Origin: Toxotes chatareus
Taxonomy: Eukaryota; Chordata; Actinopteri; Toxotidae
Assembly: GCA_016801885.1 (NCBI GenBank)
Contig: CM028885.1
Coordinates: forward strand, 23,721,334-23,785,333
DNA length: 64,000 nt
Reading direction: 5' to 3'
The translations under genes were made by a program, and so were the position numbers. A model generated the notes under the pieces. That model was not told the origin of the DNA. It made no database searches and worked only from the letters and a program-made list of their open reading frames with translations. Positions 42,801 to 55,233 of the stretch are shown here, piece after piece; the stretch's first letter is position 1, and each line of letters starts with the position of its first letter.

Positions 42801-45005
42801 GTGTATATTCCTAGGATACCAGTGACCTGAGGCCGGTGGGAGCTTCTTCAGGACTTTGTTCGTGTGACTGAGAAGTGAGCGCGCACTGGTTTTACTGATA
42901 CTGACTCATTCACTGTGTGAAGACACACTGAACATGTTCACCAACTCATCCACAGGTTCAGACCAGAACAAACCACCTACAGGACTGGAAACACCCTGAG
43001 ATGATCCACTCTGGCTTCCACTCGTGGATGAGTTAACAGAAGTGGTGCGTCGTCAGTGGTCACTCTTGGTACTGCTACTAAAAGACTAAAGACGTGTGTT
43101 TGTGGCTTTGCAGAGCTGAACAGTAACAAACTGACCTCATGTCACTGACCAGGCAGAAACATATTCACATGTTCACCAATCCACTGCGAGCTAACATCCC
43201 TGTCCTGCGCCGAGCAGCCAGGAGCACGAGAACCGCGTTTCTCTGCTCCATTCGAAGATGAAACAGATGAAACCTTTCATGAGGACTTCCTGATCCTGCC
43301 AGTACCTGTAACTGTGGCCATGTTGCTTTTCTTCACACTAGTTTTTTATTCCAATGGCACCTGCTCTGTATTATTGTGTTTGCCAGCTACTGAAAGTGTG
43401 TTTGAAAGTGAGAGCAGTTAAGAACACGAGTCCTGCGCTCACTAACTCCAGCTTTGAATATCGGCCGCACTTGACTTGTTCTGCGCTCGTGAATCTCTCC
43501 TTCACGCTCTCAAATCTGGACTTACAGACTCAAAGTTAGTTTTCTGCTCAATTAATAGTTTTGCGTTGCCGTCTCCAGCCCATCTGACTCCGTATGAACC
43601 TGAACCAGACCTCGTTCGAGGTTTTACTTCTGCAGAACACCAACACGATGGACAGTAAAACCTCGACGAGGTCAACCCCTGCGTACGTGTCTCCAGCTGA
43701 ATGCCTGCAGGGTCTCTGAGCGACATGCAGGCGGTTGATTGTACAAACTGGAGGAGTGCAAACTGTTCCAGACATTCAACACGAAGAAACAATAAACAGT
43801 GAGTCCATCTCCCACTCTTTCATTAAGACTAAAAACTAAAATAAAGCTACTGTAAAAGTGGGTTTGGTTTGATATTAAAAGTGCTTCCTTTGGAAACAAA
43901 AAGACTACCAAACAGAATACCAACAGAATCAATGAAGACCAGTATGGAAGAATCTCTAAACTGGAAGAACACGTCGCTTGAAATACTTGAAAGACAAACG
44001 AGGAGTGCTGGAGGTTTTCTTATCAAACAACTGACTCGTCTGTTGTTGAGGTTTCAGTGTCTGACAGGACGAATCGAGAACTCCTCAAGTTCATCAAATA
44101 TTTCAAACGATAATTAAATGGGTTTCAAAGACTCCATTCAGAATGTGGTCTATGTAGAGTCATGGATTTGAAACAAACAGATTGGCTACCTGTACCTGGG
44201 GGCAGTCTGGAAGTGGATGGAAAACATTACTGACCCCCCCTCCCCCCTTTGTTTGTTGTAGGTTTAATGGAAAATGAGGAGGAAAACAATTGTGAGATTT
44301 TCAAGAAACCAGTTTAAGGTGCAAACCGCCGCCCCACATCACCTCTGAGGCTTTCAGTCAAGGACTAGTTTCAGTGAGGGACTGTCAGTCAATAGGAGGA
44401 CTTTTAGTGAGAGACTGTCAGTTAAGAGCAGGACTTTAAATAAGGGACTGTCAGTCAGCAGCAAGGCGATGAGTAAGGGACCGTCAGTCAATAATATCAG
44501 AGTTTAAAGCTGTATAACAGAGACAAAACAATAAACTATCAAAATAAAAAAATTTGAAAAAAAAAAAACAGGTTATATTCCGGAAGCAACGTTTTGTTCA
44601 GAGTAATGTGTTGTTAAGCGTCGGTTTTTAGTTCCAAACTACTCCCCCCCTCCCCACGGAGACTAGCGGGACACAACAGCTGCCTTTTGATTATATATAC
44701 ACACACACTTTTTTTATCGGTTTTTCCTTTTCGTTTGTTTTTCCTAGAAAAAGACACCATCCGTTCTCCTCTCCAGCTGTCCGGGTCAGTTCTCTAATCC
44801 AGAACTTTACAGAGTCTCCAGACAGAATCAGACGGAGCAGAAGCTGCAACAGTCCTACCAGCTCTGTGTGACGCTATCCTTCTATCTGAAAACAGTGTAA
44901 AAACATTAAACCTCCATGAACAGCCCAGTTACACTCGTCTTCCACCTGGTGCTGACTCAGTCCGTCAGTCTACCGATCAGTCAGCCTGTTTACTGGCCCA
45001 ACCAA
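39898..45005. other. Interval between the Kar5-like gene and the mecp2 stop codon (probable mecp2 3'UTR plus intergenic DNA)
   Basis: No coding exon is recognisable. Mecp2 transcripts usually carry long 3'UTRs, so the right part (at least up to about 41850-45005) is probably transcribed. An AATAAA on the minus strand at 41848-41853 is one candidate end but is not unique. An (AAC)n run lies at 40379-40401, a (GT)n run at about 41272-41296, a nine-nt C run near 41938, and an A-rich stretch near 44535-44570. Confidence 0.5.
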
Positions 45006-48000
45006 TCAGCTGACTCTTTCGCTGACGGCAGTCCGTGACTCTACGGTTTCCTCTCGGCTGGGGCACGGGACGGCGGACTGGGGGACGATGTCTCTGAGCT
45101 CCCTGCCCTCACCTGCTGCCTCTGGCTCTGCCCGGAGCCTGGCCCTACCGTCTGCCCCAGGGACAAGGCCGACACTGGCCCCGGCTACTCCAGGAGGTCC
45201 AGTAGGCATGGAGCTGGGAGGCCTGGAGGTGCTGTTTGATCCTCTTTCTCCTCCTAAAACCTCTCTGCTTTCCGATGTCACGGCTGACTCCCCTCTCCCC
45301 TCCACCCTGACATCTTCCACACTGACATCTCGGCTCGGTGGCAGGCTGCCTCGGCCAGGCCGCGTCGTGCTCAAATCTTGGGGCTGTTCACTCTGGTTCT
45401 GCTGAGCAGGGACCAGATTGGTCCTGGTTAGGCTGGGAGATGACCGGTGGGATGAGAGGTGCTGCACATGGGGCCTGTTGAGCTGAGGGTGGGGCTGAGG
45501 GCACAGCTGTGTTTGAATCCGCTGAAAGTGTGGTTGTGCTTGGGACTGGGCTGGCCTAGGCTGGGAGAGAGACTGTCTGGGTTGTGGTCTGTACGGAGAC
45601 TGGAGTTGGTGTTGTGAAGGGTGTCTCATCTGTAGGTGGGGCTGCGCTTGATGCCTGGGTTGCAAGTGAGGTTGAGATTGGGCTGGGGTCCTGGACTGCT
45701 GTTGAGGCTGACTTTGGGCTGAGGTCCTGGACTGCTGTTGAGGCTGACTTTGGGCTGGGGTCCTGGACTGCTGTTGGGGCTGACTTTGGGCTGAGGTCCT
45801 GGACTGCAGTTGAGGCTGAGTTTGGGTTGGAGATCTGGGCTGGGTTTGAGGCTGCATTTGGGCAGGGGTTCTGGGCTGGGATTGAGTCTGAAGTTGGGTT
45901 GGGGTCCTGGCCTGGGGTTGGAGTTGAGGCTGCAGTGACTGCCGGGGCTGGGATTGAGATTGCTGTTTGAACTGGCTTTGAGGTTGAGATGGGTGCCTGG
46001 GCAGGGTTTGAGGTTGGAGTGCTGCGGAGGACTGGGTTTGTGGATGCGGATGCCTTGTTTGGGGAGGATGAACATGCAGAATGGATGGGGACTGAGGAGG
46101 GTGTGGCTGAGGTGGAGCATGCTGAGCCTGAAGCTGGGTTTCGTGCTGGCCTTGGGACTGGACAGGCTGTGTCTGGGCTTTTTGGGGGGACGCCTGGGCC
46201 TGACCGTGGGTTTGGGACGGGGGTTGCTGGGGTCGTGGCTGGGGCAGGACATGCCTGGTTGGAGAAGACTGGGGTGCTGGATATCGAGGTGCGGCTTGGG
46301 GCTGACTGGGAGATTGGATCTGTGGATGGTGTTGGGGACGGGGTTGACCTTGATGGCGTGGTTGAGGAGGAGGATGCCGAGGTTCAGGCAGGGACTGAGG
46401 CACAGACTTGGACTGTGATCTGGAAGGAGCTTGCTGGGTGTGCAGCGTTTGTTGGGTGGTGATCAGAGGTACAGTCTGGGACTCAACTTCAGGCCTGGAC
46501 TGGCTGGAGGGTGCTGGGTGTCCAGAGGCTGGAGGAGGAGGAACAGGAGGAGGAGGCTGATCCAATGTGGAGGCAGAGGACTGTTGGTGGCGATGATGAT
46601 GATGGTGGTGGTGGTGATGATGGTGGTGTTTGTGAGGTGGCCGGTCCTTCCTTTTGTGGCTTTTTGATGGACTAATGCTACTGCTGCTGCTGCTACTCCT
46701 TCCTCCTTCCTCTACTCCCTTATCGCCTACATCTTCACCCACTTCCTCTCCTCTGCCTCCTCCATCGCCAGCTGTTATTCCCGTTTTCTCCTTGTGCTTC
46801 CTTCCTTTATGTGTCTTGTGTCCATGTGATTGGCTTTCTTCTAAAGCAGTGGGCTGCTTCTGTGATTGTGATTGACTCTGCTCAGATGGGGTAGCCTGAG
46901 GCTCTGAGGTTGGGGTCCCCTCCCCAACAGCTTCTTCCCCCTCTGCTGTGGCCCTCCTTCCAGTCTCCGCTGTCGTAGCAGCTGGAGTCTGAACACTCTC
47001 CCTCTCCTCCACAGTCTCTCTTGTTTTGCGTTTTTTAATTGGCAGAGCTGTTTCCTGGACAACAGGTTTGGTGGAAGACTCCTTGGCTGCTCTCCGTTTG
47101 GCCTCAGCCGCAAAGATGGCAGCGGCAGTGTAGCTCCCAGCTGTTGAGCTACCAGAGGTTGATGCCGAGGAGGTGGATGCTGTGGCAACTGATGATGCCG
47201 CTGAAGTCGAGGCTGGTTTCCTGCCCCGTTTCTTGGGGGCAGTTTGTGGCGGGGGCGGAAGTTCCTGTTCTGATTTCCTTTTCCTCCCGGGACGGGACTT
47301 GGGCACCAGGGCAGGAGACACCATCTGCAGGGGAATTGCCACATTAACAAATAGCATTAGCATCAACATTGTTACTGCTTTTAAAAATCTTCAACAATAA
47401 TAATACACTGTGTTATGAAAGGTCTTAAAACTACACACATATCCACCTGAGTTAGTAAGGGTCTGCTCTAGGCAGTTCTTTGAGATCCTCATCATGAAAA
47501 TCCCAAATATAATTGCACAGCCTTGACAAAGTGCACAGCACCTGTTACAAGACACCCTTAGGTACAAAGTCATGGGTCCTTTCCAAGTACACAAAGCACT
47601 CGTAGACTCAGGAGTCTCCAAAAACATTCCTTCCATCACCTGATGGCGTCCCCAGACAAGGTGAGCAGTTTGTTTCCAGTTTGGCCAAACTCTCTCTCTT
47701 AGTCATTGTTGGAACTTTTCTGACTCATAGTCCATTCTCACTGTCTCAACACACAGGTCTTTATATCTCTGACCACAGAGATGACAGTACCCCTGCTACC
47801 TTTCTGCTGATTCATGAGTTCCTTGGACTAATCAACCACTAAAGGCATTTTCCTTGAACTTCCTCTGGGGTGTGCACAACCTTGTTCTTAAGCTGCTACC
47901 ACAATAGGCAACTTCAAGCAAGTACCGGAAAGCTTTGAACAAGGGTCCCATGAATTCCTCACCCTTCCACACTGAAGACCCTGCACACAGGCTGTTTGGC

Positions 48001-51000
48001 CAGATGTTCCCAGTTCAGTGTTACTGTAAGTTTGGATTTACCAGGTCTGTCTGGCAGCCTCCCGCTACTATCTGATTTCACTGACCACCATGTGGTATCG
48101 GTTAGCAACTCTGCTACTGTCTCCCTCAGTAGGGAGAGGCTGCGCTTACCTGTCTTGGCTGATTCATAAGGGTCTTTAAACAGGTACCTCACCTGGGACC
48201 AATTTACTTTTGATGGCCTACAAAGAGTTGCTGAAGGATTGCTGTGATGGAAAAGGGAAACACAAGCCCCTCCACCACAACATGGTGATGATTCATAGAT
48301 GAGATGATGCCTTAAAGATATGATCATTTTAACAATATTCTAACATCTTTTGACATTTGATATATTTATGTGTGTCAAAGGCCAGTTTTGTTTTGCTGCT
48401 TCGATGGAAGAATTATGGGAAGTTGCTTGGAAAAAGGGTATTTATGCTGGTTAGCTTATTGCTGTGATCCTTAGACTGAATGACAGACCAGTCATACCTT
48501 TGAGGCAGTGGAGGTGGTGCCAGTGGAGGACTCTGCCTTGCTGAAGGGCATCTTGACCAGCAGTTTGCCCGGAGTTTTCTCAACCACGCGCTTCATGGCC
48601 ACGCCCTCTGTAGCTTGCCGCATCTTCCCACTGCCTACACAAACACAACGGAGGATAAATACATACACAAAAAGCTGAAGAAAACGAGATGCTTACAAAC
48701 TCTGCTGACTGTTGGGGTCAATATAATGACTTCAGTGTTAGTGTCAGGCGCCTAGTACCTTTGGGTCGCCCACGGCCTCGTCCAGATGGTTTCACCACCT
48801 TCGGTTTTTTGGGGGGACGCTTCTCACGCCGGGAGGGGCTTCCACGTCCAGTGACAGTGAAATCAAAATCGTTGGGGTCAGTGGTTGTGTCGCCGACCTT
48901 CTGGAAGTAGGCAATAAGTTCCACCTTGGAACGAAATGCCTTCCCCTCCGAGCTAAACAGTGACACAAAAACAAACAACATCACTGAAACTGTGCTATTA
49001 CTGCATGCCATCAACACAGGGGGACCAACACAGCATCGGGGGTGGGTGTGGCTTACTTGATCAGGTAGACATCAAACTTCCCCGCTGAACGTCCAGACTT
49101 TCTTTGTTTGAGTTTGCGAGTCCAGCCTTCAGGCAGCGATGGGTCGTCGTACAGCGGTCCGCGGTCCCGGATGATGGAGCGCCGCTGCCTGGGAGAACCT
49201 GCGGACTCACTGCCGCCCACAGATTCTGACCCTGGCTCTGACGGGCCTGCCACCGGCTCCAACACCTGCTGGGAGGAGGTAACATGAAACCAGGTTTTCA
49301 TCCAGAACATGTTTGTATCACATAGGATAAAGTGTTAAAATTCAGTCCCTACAAGACTCCACCTGTTCTGGCTAACCTCTGACTCCTATGGTTGGCAACA
49401 CCTGTCTTTACCTTGGTCTGTGGCTCCGCCCCTGTCTGTGACTGCAGTCGGACTGTTGGAGCCGTTGATGTGGTCTCTGTCCCCCGGTCAGCATGGCGAC
49501 GCTCCCTGCGGGCCTTCTTGGTCTTACTGTGGGACCTGTCTCTCTCTCTGGTGGGGGGCTGGGGGTCGGCAGCTCCCTCCTCTCCCTCTTGACCCTCCTC
49601 CCTGTAAAAAACAACATTCATGACAAATAAATATTTCCCTTATTTGTCAGTCTGGCCTCCTTTCTCAACCACGCCCACCTCACTCAGTGATTGGTCAGCT
49701 GTGTGGAGGTGAGAAAGTGGGTGGAGTCTGAAGACGATAAAGACAGAGTTGCTGGAAGGATCAGGGAAAGGGATCTGGATCGCGTGAAACTCTCTGAATC
49801 AGCTGTTTTTCAGGCGCTCTTCGTCTGTCTGATTTTGTCTCAGGTCCATTTCTGGTGGTTTCACTGGTCGTAAATGTATTTCAAACAGAAATTCTGCAAG
49901 TTAAACTGGACGGACTCGCTAGCCTGGCAACATTAAGCTACAAACAACCCATAATGCATCGCTCTCTGTGAAGCCTATGTGACTCTGGTTCTGTCTTCAT
50001 TCAAAAACAATAACTGATGTAGTCAACATGTTATTGTTCTGGCCCCGACTTTTTCAAACTATATCTGCAGAACAACACATCATCTTATATTTGGGCGAGT
50101 TCAGTTGACACAGAATGAGTGACAGTGTCCCTGAACGCACCAACAGGAAGTTTTTAAATCAGCCTCTGATCTGAACCTTTAAAAAGACTCTGACTAATCA
50201 TCTCCTGTGGTGGATTCTCTCTGCAGCAGGTTTCAGTCTGTGTTCAGAGACAGAATGAAACTAGAAGCTGGAAGTAAAAAAGACGTAAACAGTGATGATT
50301 GTGCTGTAACTTCACACTTCACTCGTCATGTGTCTGAACGTTTCAGCAGGAGAGCTCATCCAGGTGGCTGTAAACAGGAAGTGATGTTTACAACACCAGA
50401 AACAGGCTCTAACAGCTGATGTCTCCATAGACACCAACCCTCACCTGTTCTTCTGCTTTTACTTTCTTTGCTGCCTTCAGGCTGACAAAGTCTCAGACTG
50501 TCTTTTATTTACAGACGTGTCCACTTCTCCTTTGCTTTGTAGTAAATATCATGTCTTATTCTTTATTAGGCTGAAACTAACAGATACTTTCATTGAAGAT
50601 TAATTATGAATTCTCTTCATTAATGGACTGAGTCCAGTGTGACATCATCAAATGTTGTTTTGTGAGACCAACAGTCAGAAACCCAAAGTGATTCACTTTA
50701 TTTATTTATTAGTTTATTTAACAGGGACGGTCTGCGTCGATAAACCCTGCTGTAAATACATCAAAGTTATCGTCTGTGGCCCCGTTACAAAGTCTGCTAA
50801 AGAGCAGAGGCCTGCAGGCCCCGGGGCCCCCTTCAGTGATCCATTGATCCAGTCATGGCTGAAAGTCATGCAACAGCTGAACTTTTCTGATGAAACAGTT
50901 TTTCCTGTTTCCTAAAACTTCAAATCACTTGTTTGTGTGTCAGGCTAAATCAGATTCATGTGTTAATAAACAGGTTTTCTTCTGCACCAGGTTTACAGAC

Positions 51001-54000
51001 AGGTATGTGGTCTACAGGTGTGTGAGCGCATGTGCTGAGCCGCCATGACGTCACACGGATATAAAAACACTGAAGGTCAGGATTCAGCCACAGCTGCGTC
51101 CGAGTGACTACATCAAATATTATTTAATCTCCAGTTCTTTTGTATTGAAAGATCATGAACGCTGCTGGTCACATTAGTCGATTAACTGATTACAGAAACA
51201 TCTGATAACTGCTCAGATTTTCGTTCCGATTATAAACTGAAGATCTTAGAAATATAAAAGAATAAAATAAAGCTAAAAAAAAAGCAGTGGAAAATCATCT
51301 TGGTTTCTCACAGTCCACGCTGACATCTTCAATCGTCATCTTTAAAATCCTAACTATTTTCAATTATCAAAACTGTCAGCAGGTAGGTTTTTTGACGTCT
51401 TCATGCTGGGGGACGTTTCCCACATGCAGAGTCCACGGATCCAGAACAAACCACCTCTCAAAGGAAAGTCTGAGTCGACACCAAAGAGGCCAGAAATTTC
51501 AACCACATCTCACAGTCTTCATGCAGCGAACGGGGCTGGCTCAGGTGCGAGTCTAAATACTGTTCTACTGCCAGAGGTATGATTCTGATGCAGATACTGA
51601 CCTGATAATTATTTTAACCACGTCACACCTGGAGCTGATATGTAACAGGTTCAGGCAGGTAACAGGTAAACACGTGCTCACCCAGCATTTCAACGATTAC
51701 ACAGAAAAACACGTTTCTCTTCGGCTTTTTCTTTGGAAACATTTGACTTCAGAACAACGTGTGAGGAGTGAAGTGCGATGCTGAAGTGATCCCGTCTCGT
51801 TTCTGCTCTGACTGAAAGCAGACGCTGCTTCAGTTTCAGTGACACACGGAGAAAAGTCTGGAAACTGTTTCCACTATTTTCTGAGCAAGTCTCTGCAAAC
51901 TGAACAACTTGTTAATGTCATGGTATTTACAGACGTGTCTCAGTATGTCAACGGGCCGCACTGTGATCAGATCTCGTCATGTAAATTAGGTGGGCGGGGC
52001 TAACAGGTGCAGCATCTCAGGATGTTAGTTGCTGTCTGCTACTGAGAGTGTGTCCTGGTTTTTATCATATTCAGGATGTGAGGTTTACATGGACCCTGAG
52101 AACATGTGATCACTGTGGTGTCCAGGTGTCTGTGTGCAGGTGTGTCCTGTTCCCTCAGCAGAACGAACAGTTCAAAGTCTGACTTCTAGCTGTTTGATAA
52201 ACGCAGGTCCTGGTCCTGGTCCTGCTCTGGTCCAGAACCTCACAGACTCACTGATCCCACTTTTTTCTCCTGGCACAGTGGCAGGTGGTCCAAGGACACC
52301 GGGTCCTGATGTGATCCTGTCTTTGTAAATATTTATGTGAGGTGAAACAAGGTCAGAGACGCTGCAACAAGTAGTCAATCAATTAAAATGAATCACAAAC
52401 TAATTGAATGATCAATTAATCAGGGACGTTCCTGATAAAAGTGAGAGTGGGTTTGTGGTTTACAGCTGCCGTGGCTGTTCTTTGATAAGTTAAAGTTCAC
52501 AGGTTAAATATGATGTTTTCTCAGCTACAAACAAAAGAAAAACGTCATGGGATCTTTTCAGTTTGGCCTCGTTGCGTTGCGTCCCAGTGTCCCCGGACTG
52601 AGCAACTGATTAACTAATGGAAAAGAAGTAATCAATTCAATGCCCACGTGTGAATTTTACATAACAACAGAGTATTGCAACAAAAGTTGCTCTGAAATCA
52701 CCGTTCACATCAGGTTAGAGAAAAAAATGCGGAGCTATGTAAAATGGATTTCAGACTTTTTGCTGTTACACTGACAGATGTGAGCATTTGCTTTTCCAAC
52801 TTCCAACATTTCCATATAAAAAGGTGTTTCCACCTTCAGGTGTGAATCCACCTGAGACGCACTGAGGACGCGTTTGAGATCCGATCCCTCAGACCACACT
52901 GGGAGGTGGTCTGGGTCTCACAGGTGGACCGCCTGCTCAGCTGACGTCCTCTGTGTCCTGCAGGTCGTGTGAGATGGATTCGTCCACAACGTCTGAAATT
53001 TCAAAAAGCCCATAGAGAAATCTGAGGAGTGCGTGGAGCAGCCTGGGTGATCTGGTTTGACTGGGACACACTGAGGATCTGACCCAGTCTGTGCTGGTTT
53101 GAGTTCTTCTTCTTGTACTTTCTGATGCATCAGGTACAGGAAGTGCTTTGCTGCCTCTGGTTGAAAACGACAACAACATCTGGTCTTTGCAAACAGAAGT
53201 GATGTTCGTGTTTACTTGCGTATAGAGCAGAGATCTGATCACAGGTTTCAGAGGAGACGCAGGTGAATGCCAGGTGAGAACTGGGCCTAAGTCTGATTCC
53301 AGCTCATATCTAAACCCAGAGCAGAGTAAAAATGCTTCTGGATAAATATTAAATGTTCCATGTTGAAAAACTAAAGCAGATTTGTGGAGTAACTGGTTTT
53401 AAAGGCAGAATGAATCTGAGATGAACAACACGTGGCCGGTCCCCATTCAGTGCCTGCTGATCAATTCTAACATAAATCAACAGCTTTAATCATCAGCTCA
53501 GGGTTTAAATCATTTATCAGTCATCTATCAGTCATCCATTCTCTGGTGTCACTTCCTGTTTCTCTGTTTTCTAACATGCGTGTGTGAGTATAATCCGGAA
53601 AAAGCACTGAAATGTCCCTGAGACTGTGACTCTGTCATCAGATCATTATCACTGACGCTTTACTGTGTAAACAGCAGTTTACTGTTGGATGAGGTGAATT
53701 TATTATGGATTCATCTGCTGATTCTTCTCTGGACTCCCTCAGAGCCAAAGTCAAACTTCAGTGTTTCCTTCCAACAGCTTTGTACAACAAATTATTAAAA
53801 ATAAATAATAATAATAATAATGCCATTGTTCAGATAATAAAATCATTTTCAAACCTGTGAATAATTTCACATGAAAACGAAAAGTTGCGCTTATTAACTT
53901 TTTGTCAATTCAGTAATCAATTAGTCGACTAATAGTTTGAATTTACAGTCGTTTAATTTTTAACAAAGCTTCAACCACAACAACTACAAACTCCTTTATG

Positions 54001-54020
54001 TCGCTAATACCCCCCCGCAC

Positions 54021-54058
<38 letters not shown>

Positions 54059-54363
54059 ACCAGACCCCCAAGCTGGAAAACACAGTGCGTGTGTTTCAGC
54101 GTGTGTGTGTGAGCTGAAGCTGCAGGTGGAGATGAAGCAGCAACCACAGGAACAGGAAGTGAGCTGCAGAGGAAACTGGGACACACGCACACGGAGTGTC
54201 CTGTACTCACACAGTCACGGGTTCGACTCCCACCTGATGCCCTGGTACACACACACACTACTGCCTGGCTCAGCGGCTCTGAGGCAGCCGGATGCTAATG
54301 GGAGTAATAACGTGTATCAGCCCGCGGACCGTACGCCGGGGTGCGCGCGCGCGCGTGTGTCTT

Positions 54364-54400
<37 letters not shown>

Positions 54401-54898
54401 GCGTGTGTGTGTGTGGGGGGGTTAACACAGGTTACTGACCAGCCTGACTGTTTGTTATTCTCATGAAAGCACTGTTTGCTAACCAGTTAGCAGCAGTTAG
54501 CTCCCTGTCTGTCAGGCGGCGGCGGGCGGAAACACCGCCGGTAACCAGGGCTGTGTTGTTTGCGACGGACACGCCACCGCCTACCACCGGCCTGGCTTCC
54601 CGGGTAGCTGTGTGGAAGTCGGAGCGGCCCGGCAGCGCACGAGAGAGCGGGCTAAGCTAAAGCTAACCTCCGCTCTGGCTACAGCAGCTAAAGTACAGAC
54701 TTAGCAGTAAGTTGGTGACGTATTCCCGCTAACCCCGCTCCGCCGCGACAGGCCGCGGAGAAAACCAACGCACTTTTACTTCAATAAAACACACGACAGA
54801 AAAAGCTCGGCGGCGGCGGCGGCAACGGCGCTTTAACGGAGGATAAAATGTAAAAAACCCACTTACAGTCTCTCCTCTCCGCTCTCCACGGCGGCCAT
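45006..54898 (-). CDS. mecp2: mecp2, methyl-CpG-binding protein 2 with expanded C-terminal region
   Basis: MeCP2 binds methylated CpG and recruits NCoR/SMRT corepressor. Six coding exons join in phase: 54867-54898 (MAAVESGEER), 49412-49601, 49057-49265, 48759-48952, 48498-48634 and 45006-47324, giving 1,026 codons against about 490 in human. The MBD (about 98-180) is nearly identical to mammals: RRSIIRDRGPLYDDP, LPEGWTRKLKQRKSGRSAGK, KAFRSKVELIAYFQKVGDT, DPNDFDFTVTGRGSPSRRE. AT-hooks GRGRGRPKG and KKRGRKP follow, then the NCoR-interaction core QETALPIKKRKTRETV (the Arg equivalent to human R306 is kept). A His run, then about 400 residues rich in Gln, Pro, Ser and His, precede a conserved end (SREETVESRTAVSERVS). 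Two introns split what is one exon in human. Identity is certain; the expansion could vary between individuals because it is repetitive. Confidence 0.95.
45685..45828. repeat. 36-bp coding tandem repeat in mecp2 (12-residue unit)
   Basis: Four copies begin at 45685, 45721, 45757 and 45793 with exact 36-bp spacing, encoding SRT(P/S)AQSQPQQQ-type units on the minus strand. More degenerate relatives extend on both sides through the Gln/Pro-rich segment. Confidence 0.9.
46583..46640 (-). repeat. (CAC/CAT)n histidine-coding run in mecp2
   Basis: Encodes about 12 consecutive histidines, preceded by HK and followed by RHQQ. Human MeCP2 has a seven-His run in the corresponding region, so this is an enlarged version of a conserved feature. 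Confidence 0.85.
47430..47960 (+). mobile_element. Possible decayed LTR-retrotransposon protease-region fragment
   Basis: In the mecp2 intron between the last two exons, a plus-strand reading contains the block ALVDSGVSKNIPS, which resembles the D-S-G active-site motif of Ty3/gypsy-type aspartic proteases, with stop codons close by. No reverse transcriptase, integrase or LTR could be identified. It is at most an inactive scrap and may be coincidental. Confidence 0.3.
49602..54866. other. mecp2 intron 1 (5.3 kb)
   Basis: The long first intron between the tiny exon 1 and exon 2. I see no exon or intact mobile element. It contains an (AAT)n-like patch at about 53800-53821, an (AC)n run at 54026-54056, a (GCGC)n/(GT)n run at 54341-54418 and a CpG-rich segment from about 54490 rightwards. 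Confidence 0.7.
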
Positions 54899-55040
54899 TT
54901 TTATTTAAATAAATAATTTTATATAAAAAAAAAAAGCCTCCAAACATCTCTGCTCCCTCCTGCTGCACCCCGCCCCCTCCGACTCCATTTCCAACCGCCG
55001 TCAGTCAGCAAACATCGCGAGATGTGCGCTAACATGAGGT
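54480..55040 (-). promoter_or_regulatory. mecp2 CpG-island promoter and 5'UTR
   Basis: Dense CpG and CGG runs (GGCGGCGGCGG near 54805-54830, GGCGGCGGGCGG near 54516) flank the exon-1 start codon at 54898, with ATGGCCGCC as a near-ideal Kozak context. The pattern matches the CpG-island promoter of other vertebrate MECP2 genes. The exact start site cannot be read. Confidence 0.6.
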
Positions 55041-55177
55041 CAATGCAGCGCAGGGGTGGTGTAATCCCGCGAGATGTGACTGGCTGAGGCATTCAGGGCC
55101 GGCTCCGAAATAAGCCAGGGTGTCTGCACATCTGAGGAGTCCAGGTCCCTCAAAAAAAGTGTTAAATTTCGTCCTCA

Positions 55178-55231
<54 letters not shown>
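55178..55231. repeat. (TC)n microsatellite
   Basis: Uninterrupted TC run of about 54 bp, upstream of the mecp2 promoter. Confidence 0.95.

Positions 55232-55233
<2 letters not shown>

Noticed and set aside
45584..46462. Several 128-208-codon frames on both strands overlapping the mecp2 last exon
   Set aside because: Shadows of the stop-poor GC/CAG-rich coding repeat. Only the frame in phase with the upstream mecp2 exons ends in the conserved MeCP2 tail.
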